From the NCBI GenBank assembly GCA_017994935.1, contig JAGOJU010000020.1:1-56427 (forward strand): a DNA stretch of 56,427 nt, written 5' to 3'. This DNA comes from Opitutaceae bacterium. Lineage in GTDB: Bacteria; Verrucomicrobiota; Verrucomicrobiia; Opitutales; Opitutaceae. The position numbers and the translations under genes were made by a program. Shown one piece after another: positions 26,240 to 34,555 of the stretch (the first letter of the stretch is position 1; the number at the start of each line of letters is the position of its first letter). The notes under the pieces are model-generated. The model made no database searches. It was given only the letters and a program-made list of their open reading frames with translations, and was not told the origin of the DNA.

Positions 26240-27897
26240 GGCGAAACCTCCCGAGAGTTGGGACTGAGCGGGCCAAACTGGCAGCCCGCCACGAAGTGAT
26301 CGAAGAAGTCGGGATCCGTTTCCAGCTGCACGTGACCGATCCTGCGAACCAGTTCCTCCAGTTCGCGCCGTTGGCTTACGGAGAGCAGGGCGAGTGTCGC
26401 CCCCTCGATGGCTGCGTTGCCTACAATCACGATCCGCTCGTCGGGAAGATCCGGAATCAGCCCGATGCGGCGGGCGGCCTCGCGATTGAGGTGCCGGCCG
26501 AATCCACCGGCGAGTTGGAAACGGTCGAGTTGACCGAGGGAACGCCCGTAGTGTTTTGCCACGATGCCGAGCCCGGCAACATTCGCGGCCTTGGCCTGGG
26601 AAAGCTCGCTGATGTCGCTCTCGTACAGGGAAATCCCGGTTGAATCGTCCACGACGAAATGGTCAGCGCCGTCGGTGTAGCGGCCGAATTCATTGATGCG
26701 ACCCGTGCGGAGGAGTTCGGAGAGAAGATCGATGAGGCCCGAGCCGCAGATGCCCGATGGGGTTCCATCCCCGATCACCTCGCGGGTCTGCACCGAACCG
26801 TCGTCGTTGAGTGTGACATGCGCGATGGCTCCGTCGAGGCCGGGCATCCCGTGGCGGATGGAGCGTCCTTCGAAGGCGGGGCCGGCGGGACAGGAGGCGC
26901 AGAGGAGTCTGTCGCGATTGCCCAGGAACAATTCGGTGTTGGTTCCGATGTCCATGATCGCGACAATTTCTTCGGACTTGTGCGGTGCAAGGGCAAGGAG
27001 GCAGGCGGCCGCGTCGGCGCCGACGTGGCCGCCGACCAGCGGGAGACCATAGACGCGGGCGGCCGGGTTGAGCGGCAGGCGGAGCAATCGAGCGGTGGCT
27101 TCAAGCGCTGTGGACTTCCGTTTGCCCGCGCGGAAATCGTGCTCGGTGGAGGAGCGGTATGGCTTCTGGCCGATCGAAGTCACATCGAGTCCGAAGAAGA
27201 GATCGCGCATGGTCGGATTGCCGGCGACGACCATTTCAAAGAGCGAGTCCGAAGGTACAGGAAATGCGGCGATGGCGCGACCGAGGTAGCCCAGCAGCGT
27301 GCGCTGGAGAAGACGTCCCCGGTGATCGCTGTCGTACTGGATGCGCGACATCACGTCGCTTCCTCCAAAGCGCTGCGGATTTTCAAAGGCGGCCGTCGCC
27401 ACGATGCGTGCCGTCTCGAGATTCACGCATCGGATCACGACGGTGGTGGTACCGAGATCCATGGCCAGCCCATAAATCGGGCCGCTGTGGCGCGCGACCT
27501 CCCGCCCATCGATCAGGATACGGTCGCCGTCGCGGGTTACGGCGGGATCCGGTTCGCGAAGCCGGCTGAGGGCGGTCTGCTCGATCGCCGCGTGTTCGAC
27601 CCGCATGGCGCTGCGATGGAGTGTGTGAGCCTGGATGCAGGCCTCGGCCTCCCATGCCTCGGCCGAGAGTCGCGTGCAGCAGGACAAGCGGAAGTTGCCG
27701 CTCAGGTGGGACTCTTCGGGCGCGCGCGGCGTGAGGAAATCCGCACCGGCCGTTATCTCCATCAGGCATTCGCGGCACTTGCCCTGCGCCCGGCACGACG
27801 TGGGCACGGTGATTCCCGCGCGTGCGGCGGCGGCGAAGAGGGTCTCGTCGCTTTCGAGCGCTATTGGCTGACCATTGAGATGGAAGGTGTGAGCCAT
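26236..27897 (-). CDS. reductive activator of corrinoid proteins (RACE-type, ferredoxin plus ASKHA ATPase)
   Basis: A 553-residue protein from ATG 27897. The N-terminal 2Fe-2S ferredoxin (residues 1-80) has Cys35, Cys41 and Cys44 (CRAQGKCREC) and Cys73 (LSCCTRL). The DUF4445/ASKHA part starts at YGLAMDLGTTTVVIRC (~160) and has AIMDIGTNTELFLG (~345) and SGICGSGLIDLLSEL. It uses ATP to reduce inactive Co(II) corrinoid to Co(I) on the methyltransferase corrinoid protein. An upstream ATG at 27930 is possible but overlaps the amidohydrolase end. The start lies one base before that gene's stop, so coupling is tight. Confidence 0.85.
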   Translation of the reverse strand: MAHTFHLNGQPIALESDETLFAAAARAGITVPTSCRAQGKCRECLMEITAGADFLTPRAPEESHLSGNFRLSCCTRLSAEAWEAEACIQAHTLHRSAMRVEHAAIEQTALSRLREPDPAVTRDGDRILIDGREVARHSGPIYGLAMDLGTTTVVIRCVNLETARIVATAAFENPQRFGGSDVMSRIQYDSDHRGRLLQRTLLGYLGRAIAAFPVPSDSLFEMVVAGNPTMRDLFFGLDVTSIGQKPYRSSTEHDFRAGKRKSTALEATARLLRLPLNPAARVYGLPLVGGHVGADAAACLLALAPHKSEEIVAIMDIGTNTELFLGNRDRLLCASCPAGPAFEGRSIRHGMPGLDGAIAHVTLNDDGSVQTREVIGDGTPSGICGSGLIDLLSELLRTGRINEFGRYTDGADHFVVDDSTGISLYESDISELSQAKAANVAGLGIVAKHYGRSLGQLDRFQLAGGFGRHLNREAARRIGLIPDLPDERIVIVGNAAIEGATLALLSVSQRRELEELVRRIGHVQLETDPDFFDHFVAGCQFGPLSPNSREVSP

Positions 27898-27898
27898 G

Positions 27899-29194
27899 TC
27901 ACATGCCGGGCCTGAAGGGATCGTCTCCATCCGTGAAAACCGTGCCGTCGAAAAAGACGATCGAAGGTGAACGCAGGTGGCGCACGGAATCCAGCACGGG
28001 CGATCCGGTCAGAATGAATCGCGGGCGTCTTCCAGGTGCCAGCCGGCCTCCGGGCTCAGAGAGGTGAAGGCGGTCCGCGGCGTCGCCTGTCGCCGAGCGC
28101 AGCACGCGCTCTGCAGACAGGCCTGCCCGCTCCATGAGTTCGAGTTCATGGAGAAAACCGTGTCCGTGAGGCACACCGTGCGAACCGGCATCACTGCCGG
28201 CGATGACCTTTACGCCGAATCTGCCGGCGTCGGCCAGTCGCGCGGCGTGGTCATCGAGAATACGGAGGAGGTTGTCGCGCACCGCGGGGCTCCAGCCGAG
28301 TGAACCGGCATGATCCGCCTGGAATTGGACCGGTGCAAAGGTGGGTACCCAGGCGATGTCGAGGTCGCGCAGACGGGCGAGCTGGTCGCGATCGATGAAG
28401 TATCCGTGCTCGATGGTATCCACCCGTGCGGCGATGCAGTTTGTCACGCCATCGTTGCCGGAACAGTGGACCATAGTCTGGCGTCCGTGAGAACGTGCGG
28501 CTGCAACGGCGCGAGCCAGTTCGTCGGATGGCATCTGGGGTTTCGCGGTGACGGCGCCCTTCTCGAAGTTGATGATGCCTGTGGCCAGCAGCTTGATGTG
28601 GCGTGCTCCCTGTGCGACGCGGGCGGAGACTGCTGCCTCGATCCCGCCATCCGCCTCAAGCGGGGTTGCCATGAAGGCGCCGTAGCGCCCCTGGTGATGA
28701 ATCGCGGCACCGGGGCTTTCAATGTGTGGCCTGGTGTCGCTTGGTGACGACTCGCAGCGGCGCTGCAGGACAAGTCCGACACCGTTGCGATCGCCGGCGT
28801 CGCGCACGGCGACGATGCCGAGGCTGAGCAACCGCTTGAGGCGAAGTTCGGCGCGGGCCAGAAATTCTTCCGGCGACAGTTTCAGGAAACTGGCGCGGCG
28901 ATCCGGATCGAGTTCACCCCCTTCGAGAAAGAGATGCCCATGCGCTTCGATCAGCCCTGGCAGGGCTGTATGGTCGGGAAGGTCGAGATCGGGTGAGATC
29001 TGGCCAGGGCGGACCAGCAGGGGAGGAGGGGAGGAGCCGACATGCAGGATCGTATGACGATCGAGGACGATATGGCATGGGCCGCGGTTCTGATGTCCAT
29101 CGAACAGGCGGCCCACATTCAGCCAGATGCGCTGGTTGTTGGCTCCTTGCAGGACGCGGGCGATTTCGCCGGGAGAATGTGCCGCTGCGTTCAT
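27899..29194 (-). CDS. metal-dependent amidohydrolase of the corrinoid operon
   Basis: A 431-residue amidohydrolase-superfamily protein. The metal-binding HxH is in PGLIEAHGHLF, the Lys candidate in HIKLLATGIINFEKG, His in MVHCSGNDGV, His in DTIEHGYFID, and Asp in VIAGSDAGSHGVPHGHG. No signal peptide, so it acts in the cytoplasm. It probably cleaves an amide, lactam or similar bond in the compound that carries the methyl group, but no substrate can be named. It overlaps the methyl-THF methyltransferase gene by 4 bp. Confidence 0.8.
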   Translation of the reverse strand: MNAAAHSPGEIARVLQGANNQRIWLNVGRLFDGHQNRGPCHIVLDRHTILHVGSSPPPLLVRPGQISPDLDLPDHTALPGLIEAHGHLFLEGGELDPDRRASFLKLSPEEFLARAELRLKRLLSLGIVAVRDAGDRNGVGLVLQRRCESSPSDTRPHIESPGAAIHHQGRYGAFMATPLEADGGIEAAVSARVAQGARHIKLLATGIINFEKGAVTAKPQMPSDELARAVAAARSHGRQTMVHCSGNDGVTNCIAARVDTIEHGYFIDRDQLARLRDLDIAWVPTFAPVQFQADHAGSLGWSPAVRDNLLRILDDHAARLADAGRFGVKVIAGSDAGSHGVPHGHGFLHELELMERAGLSAERVLRSATGDAADRLHLSEPGGRLAPGRRPRFILTGSPVLDSVRHLRSPSIVFFDGTVFTDGDDPFRPGM

Positions 29195-30126
29195 TCCTCC
29201 TGGTAGTCGGTGCAGATCGCCATGATGGCCTCCGCCTGGCGGAAGCCTGCATCCTCGGTGGACTCACCGGGCTGTGGCCGACCCGCCTGAAGGGCCTCCT
29301 CCAGTCGCGCCACGAGAGGATCATCCTCGGGCAGGGGAACGGCGTTGGTTTCGATGTTTGCGAGAGCGAAATCGAGTCCCACGCGTGCGCCGAGGGTGAG
29401 GTAGGCGCGTTCCAGGAGTGGTTTTGCGGCCTTGGGCGTGCCCCAGGCAAAATTGGACAGTCCCACCGAGAAGTGAATGCCGCGAAGCTGGGGATCGGCG
29501 GAGCAGAGTCGCATGGTGTCGAGACCGATGTTCACCAGTCCGTAGGTGTCGGCCCCCACCGGAGCGAGTCCGGGATCGACAATGATGTCATCCAGGGTGC
29601 GACCGGCCCTCGTCACCAGCAGATCGGCAAAGTGTCGCACTGTCTCGTAGCTCTGCTGTGGATTGAGGCACTGGGCTGAACCTCCGCCCGGCCTGAAGCA
29701 TTCCGAAGCCATGACGATGCAGCGCATGTCGTGTTCGCGCACGAGTTCGATCATCTCGTCCAGATGGGGACGCGAGGCCGCGAGCGAGTTGAAGAGCGGC
29801 TTGCCACGGCAGCACGAACGGTCGAAGGCGCGCAGCGCCGTGCGGTGGTAGGCGATGCCCGGATTGTCGAAACTGAGCGCCACATCCGTCGCCTCCTGTA
29901 TGGCCGGAATCACACGCGGAAGGAACTCCAGCATCTCCTCCGGGCGGACAGCGATGCGCTGGGTGCCGTCGAGATTCAGGTTGACGATCTCGGCGCCGCG
30001 TTCGGCCTGCAGGCGGGCCAGGTGCTGGTATCCGGCGACGTCGCGGGCCTCCCATGCGCGGCGGGCGCGGGCGTAGGCATTGTTGATGAGTTCGCCGATG
30101 ATGCGAATTCCAGGAGGGCTGCTCAT
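29191..30126 (-). CDS. methyltetrahydrofolate:corrinoid methyltransferase (MeTr/pterin-binding family)
   Basis: A 311-residue TIM-barrel protein from ATG 30126; the longer frame to 30522 overlaps the MetF gene. It carries the dihydropteroate-synthase-like pattern: IIGELINNAY, AEIVNLNLDGTQ, ATDVALSFDNPG, KPLFNSLAAS, IIVDPGLAPVGADTYG, FSVGLSNFAWGTP. MeTr or MT II enzymes transfer methyl between the corrinoid protein and tetrahydrofolate. It overlaps both neighbours by 4 bp. Confidence 0.85.
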   Translation of the reverse strand: MSSPPGIRIIGELINNAYARARRAWEARDVAGYQHLARLQAERGAEIVNLNLDGTQRIAVRPEEMLEFLPRVIPAIQEATDVALSFDNPGIAYHRTALRAFDRSCCRGKPLFNSLAASRPHLDEMIELVREHDMRCIVMASECFRPGGGSAQCLNPQQSYETVRHFADLLVTRAGRTLDDIIVDPGLAPVGADTYGLVNIGLDTMRLCSADPQLRGIHFSVGLSNFAWGTPKAAKPLLERAYLTLGARVGLDFALANIETNAVPLPEDDPLVARLEEALQAGRPQPGESTEDAGFRQAEAIMAICTDYQEE

Positions 30127-31772
30127 GAGGGCGGTGAAGTTTCCGGCGGAACCGGCGCGGATGGTGGACAGGGAAGGGCGGCACCCGTCTCCCCGCGACC
30201 GGTCACAGGCACGGGTGCCGCTGGAGAGGGGACGGAGAGTTTGCGGGCGAGATGATCGCGGCCCTGCCAGGTGTTGGCCCAGCTTGACGTATCCCGCAGC
30301 GACTGGTCCTGAATGACGGGCGCGTGATCGAGAAGCTGTTCCGCGCGACCTTCGTGTGAGAGGCGGTCGTAGGCGCGGGACCAGATGCACTCGTAATCCT
30401 CCACCTCGCAGAGACCATCCCGCGTTCCGCCGCAGGGGCCGTTGCGCTGATTCTTCGCGCAGGCGGATTCGGGACACAGGAATGCGATTTCCGGCAGCGA
30501 GCAGTCGCCACAATCGCGACAATCAAACATCGCGGACTTTCCGATCTTCTCCGCGACACGGAGAAGCGTCGGTCCCTGCATCGGGGCGCGGGCGGATGAG
30601 GTGACTTTCCTGCCGAGATTCCACAATCCTTTGCCCGGAGTGAACATTGCGGCGTGAACCGCCTTGGCGAAGCGGTAGGAGTAGGTGACGTTTCGGGAGG
30701 GGCGGCGTGCCGGCGGTGCTGCGTTCGGGCGGTTCGGATCGGCGAGGCCGGTTGCAGGATCCTCGGCATTCAGGAAAAACTCTCCGGGGCGGGAAAAGCG
30801 GATCTCTTTCGCGAAGCCCTGCCATGCATCGGGGGCAAAACGGTCGGCACTTGCGAGCACGGCGTCGAGGTCCGCCTTCGAGTGGATCCCGCCGAGGTAG
30901 GCTCCCCTGTAGCCGAGGCCCCGGTAGATCGCGACCTGGCGGGCGGCAAGTTCGAGGAACCAGGATCGCCCGCGGTCCGGTTCACGGGCCTTTGCCTCGC
31001 AAAGTGCGGCGAGTTCGTCGGAGATGACCACGCCCGGGATGCGCTTTTCGCGGAAGAGCCGCGCGACGGCAGGATTGAGCACGTACACGTTGCCGATGAG
31101 GGGGACGTGTCCCCAGCCGCGGTGGCGAAGCCAGAGGATCAGTTCGTGGATCTTCCGGGAATCGTAGCCGATCTGGTTGATGATCCATCGCGCGCCGCAC
31201 TGGAGCTTTTTCTCGAGCTTTAGGAGCTGGGGAACAACCTCGTTTTCGTGGAGCTTGAAATTCGTCACCACGCAGGCGGGAAAAAATTCCGTGGCTGCGA
31301 GGCGTGCGGACTGCCGAGCGCCTGGGCGGGTGACATCGAGTCCGGCGTTGAGATTGGCGAGGAGGACGAGAAGCCCGACCGAATCGATGTCGAACACCGG
31401 TTTGGCTCCGCCGGCCAGCCCGGGGCCGGGATAATCGCCCGAGAGGACGAGCAGATTGTGCAGTCCCTCGCTGGCCAGATGCCAGACTTCGGACTCGAGT
31501 GCGTTTCGATTGAAGTCCTTGCAGGAAAGATGGACGACCACATCGCGGCCCGAGGCGCGCACGATGCGGGCCAGCGCGGCGGGGGCGAGCTGGGGATTTC
31601 CGCCGGCGTTGTCGGTGAAGGAAACCCAGTCGACGCGGTCATGGGCCGCCAGTTCCTCGGCGAACGCCACTGAGCGTGCCGCACGGGTTTCGGTGACGGT
31701 GCCCCGGGTGGAGACGAGTTCCACGCCGAGAAGGAAGTCGCCATTCGTCTCCAGCTTTTCGCGAAGGGTCAT
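30123..31772 (-). CDS. methylenetetrahydrofolate reductase fused to a MetV-like Cys-rich domain
   Basis: A 549-residue two-domain protein. Residues 1-330 form a MetF-type TIM barrel (GVELVSTRGTV, HLSCKDFNRNALES, NLLVLSGDYPG, FFPACVVTNF, WIINQIGYD). After a low-complexity linker (about 340-362), residues 410-470 hold a Cys-rich cluster (Cys418, 421, 424, 433, 438, 447, 455, 462) with NGPCGGTRDGLCEV, as in MetV of acetogen-type MetFV complexes. The C-terminal 70 residues are Pro-rich and unlike family members. It would oxidise methyl-THF to methylene-THF, with the cluster linking to an electron carrier. Confidence 0.8.
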   Translation of the reverse strand: MTLREKLETNGDFLLGVELVSTRGTVTETRAARSVAFAEELAAHDRVDWVSFTDNAGGNPQLAPAALARIVRASGRDVVVHLSCKDFNRNALESEVWHLASEGLHNLLVLSGDYPGPGLAGGAKPVFDIDSVGLLVLLANLNAGLDVTRPGARQSARLAATEFFPACVVTNFKLHENEVVPQLLKLEKKLQCGARWIINQIGYDSRKIHELILWLRHRGWGHVPLIGNVYVLNPAVARLFREKRIPGVVISDELAALCEAKAREPDRGRSWFLELAARQVAIYRGLGYRGAYLGGIHSKADLDAVLASADRFAPDAWQGFAKEIRFSRPGEFFLNAEDPATGLADPNRPNAAPPARRPSRNVTYSYRFAKAVHAAMFTPGKGLWNLGRKVTSSARAPMQGPTLLRVAEKIGKSAMFDCRDCGDCSLPEIAFLCPESACAKNQRNGPCGGTRDGLCEVEDYECIWSRAYDRLSHEGRAEQLLDHAPVIQDQSLRDTSSWANTWQGRDHLARKLSVPSPAAPVPVTGRGETGAALPCPPSAPVPPETSPPS

Positions 31773-31791
31773 GGCGGCGGGGGAGCGGCGC

Positions 31792-32436
<645 letters not shown>

Positions 32437-32447
32437 TGGGAAAAGGG

Positions 32448-33500
32448 TCAACTGCGGCTGTCGAGGCATGCCTGTCTGACGGCCAGGATGTGATCGGCCG
32501 GCGTTCCAAAGGGAATGACGGCCGTGCCCATGATGAAGCCAGGGATGTCGCGTCCGCGGCGGACTTCAGCCGCGGCAATCTCGTAGATTCTTTCCGGCGA
32601 CGACGATTCGATCAGGCGGGGGGAAACGTTGCGCCGGAAGGCGCGGCCCGCCTCGCGGACGGCCGGAGTCCATTCGTCGAAGTCCGCGGTGAAATCGCAG
32701 AGCAGATTGTTGGCCCCGGTGCGGCATTGCAGTTCGGCGATGGGCGTGGTGTTCCCCCCGATGATCAGCGGGACGTCGCGCACGCCCTGCGTTGCGGCCC
32801 AGGAGATGAAGTCACGGGTCACGGGCAGGACGAACTCCTCGTACATCGGGGGCGAGAGCAGTTCGGGTGATGCCTGGGAGTCGAAAATGATCACCTCCAC
32901 ACCGGCGTCGATGTAGGCGCGTGCGAAGGTGCGGATGACCCTGCCGCTGAACTCCAGGCAGGAGCGGACCCATTCGGGATCGTCGAGGCAGGCGAGAAAA
33001 AGCGCCTCGGCGCCGACGAGGGAGATGGCGAGTGAGAAGGGACCCGAGATCGCGCCGCGGACCCAGAAGTCATCGCCCACGGCGCGGCGCACATTGCGCG
33101 CGGCCTCGAGGTTGACCGGCATGCGGCCGTCGGTGAGGGGATTCGGTACGCGCAGTGCAGACAGGTCGTCGCCGACATGCACGATGTGGTGGCCGGGTTT
33201 GATGCCCGGAATGCTGGTGTCGAGTCCGTCGTAGAAGGAGACCTTGCAGCCGCAGGCCTCGGCTTCGAGATTGTAGACGTCGACGCCGATGACGAGGGCA
33301 TCGGGCTGGATCGTTTCGTATTCGGCGAGGACGGCGCGGGTGAGGAGTCCGGCATCGCGTGAAATGTCCGATGGTGTGGAATGGATGAACCACGCCTTGT
33401 GCTCGTAGATGGCCGGAAGAAACAGAGGTGTCGGGCGCGGCTGGCTGCAGCGGAGAACACTTTCGACTTCTGAGCGGCGGGCGGAGACCTGGGGGTGCAT
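32448..33500 (-). CDS. UroD-family corrinoid methyltransferase, first gene of the operon
   Basis: A 350-residue TIM-barrel protein of the uroporphyrinogen-decarboxylase-like methyltransferases (MtaA/MtbA/CmuA and MT I type). Landmarks: GVDVYNLEAEACGCKVSF, GAISGPFSLAISLVGAE, IIFDSQASPELLSPPMYEEF, and the IIGGNTTPIAEL loop. In MtaA/MtbA this loop is HICGNT, giving the Zn ligands His and Cys; here they are Ile246 and Gly248. Cys259 and Cys268 lie soon after and could compensate. It should demethylate the external substrate or move methyl to another acceptor; the substrate is unknown. It is divergent from the AraC gene. Confidence 0.8.
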   Translation of the reverse strand: MHPQVSARRSEVESVLRCSQPRPTPLFLPAIYEHKAWFIHSTPSDISRDAGLLTRAVLAEYETIQPDALVIGVDVYNLEAEACGCKVSFYDGLDTSIPGIKPGHHIVHVGDDLSALRVPNPLTDGRMPVNLEAARNVRRAVGDDFWVRGAISGPFSLAISLVGAEALFLACLDDPEWVRSCLEFSGRVIRTFARAYIDAGVEVIIFDSQASPELLSPPMYEEFVLPVTRDFISWAATQGVRDVPLIIGGNTTPIAELQCRTGANNLLCDFTADFDEWTPAVREAGRAFRRNVSPRLIESSSPERIYEIAAAEVRRGRDIPGFIMGTAVIPFGTPADHILAVRQACLDSRS

Positions 33501-33553
33501 GGGATGGCGGGGGTGGACAAGCCTACCGGAAAGCCTGCGGCGTGTCTTGGCGG

Positions 33554-34459
33554 ATGAGGCTTGCCGCGATTGGCAAATCGGGCAAACATCCGGCTGTGCG
33601 TGTCACCTCACCGGTCAAGGTCTTGCTCCCCCCCGGAGAACTCAGGTTCGCGGAGAGTGCGCATGCCCTTGGGTTTTCAATGGCGGTGCGGGCAGACCCA
33701 TTTCACAAGCTCGTGTATGTGCTGGCCGGGCGCGCGGAGCTGACGGTTGAAGGGCGGTCTCCCGCGAATGCGGTTGCGGGCACGATCCTTGTGGTTCCTG
33801 AGGGTGTCCGCCATGCGTTGCGCGACATCGAGCCGGCGACCCTCCTGTTGTTGTGTTTTTCTCAGGCATGGCTGGGGCGCACGCCGGATCTGCCCGGACT
33901 GTGGGCGACGCTTGTGCGGGATGCGGATGCGGCGTGGCCGCTGGTGAAGGTGAGGCGGCTTCGGATCGAGGCGCTGTGGCGCCGGGGGCTATTTGAGCAG
34001 GCGCGCGGACAGATTGGGGCGGGTGCGCTGGCTGCTGCTGCGGCCAATGAGATCCTTGCGGTGATCGCCCGCGCGCGGGCGTTGGCGCGGGCGGACTCGC
34101 CCGCGGCGCGGGTCCGCGCGGTTGCGGCGGAGGTCGCGGACAGTTTTGTCGAAAACTGGACGCTGGATCTGGCCGCGGCGCGGGCTGCGATGTCCCGTAG
34201 GAATTTCACAGAAAAGTTCCGTGAGGAGACCGGGGCAACCTTCTGGGAGTACCTGGAACGGCTCCGCGTGGCCCACGCTGCCCGGCTCCTTAGACAGGGG
34301 GAACACACGATTGTCGGAGTGATGTTCTCCTCGGGCTTCAACGATCTTTCGACCTTCTATCGCGCCTTCAAGCGCCACCACGGATCGTCGCCCAAACGTT
34401 GGTCAGAGGCGGGCCTGGGCGCGCGGACGCAGCCGTTCGGCGGAGCATCTGTGCGCTGA
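33554..34459 (+). CDS. AraC-family transcriptional regulator divergent to the corrinoid operon
   Basis: A 301-residue regulator. The N-terminal cupin-like domain (about 25-105) has HALGFSMAVRADPFHKLVYVL and IVVPEGVRHALRD. The C-terminal double helix-turn-helix runs from WTLDLAAARAAMSRRNFTEK to GVMFSSGFNDLSTFYRAFKR, with an SPKRWSEA end. Only 53 bp separate this ATG from the operon start, so it is a good candidate to control it. A GTG at 33596 would leave 95 bp and a TTGCC...GGCAA repeat (33561-33576) in the intergenic region; I cannot decide between the starts. Confidence 0.8.
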   Translation: MRLAAIGKSGKHPAVRVTSPVKVLLPPGELRFAESAHALGFSMAVRADPFHKLVYVLAGRAELTVEGRSPANAVAGTILVVPEGVRHALRDIEPATLLLLCFSQAWLGRTPDLPGLWATLVRDADAAWPLVKVRRLRIEALWRRGLFEQARGQIGAGALAAAAANEILAVIARARALARADSPAARVRAVAAEVADSFVENWTLDLAAARAAMSRRNFTEKFREETGATFWEYLERLRVAHAARLLRQGEHTIVGVMFSSGFNDLSTFYRAFKRHHGSSPKRWSEAGLGARTQPFGGASVR

Positions 34460-34555
34460 AGGTGAAGCGACCCGGGCTGCGAATTTCCCTGCGGAGTACC
34501 GCGAGCTTCCTGGTTTGCAGGGATTGAAATTGTAAGCTGGGAGCTTCCGCCACTT

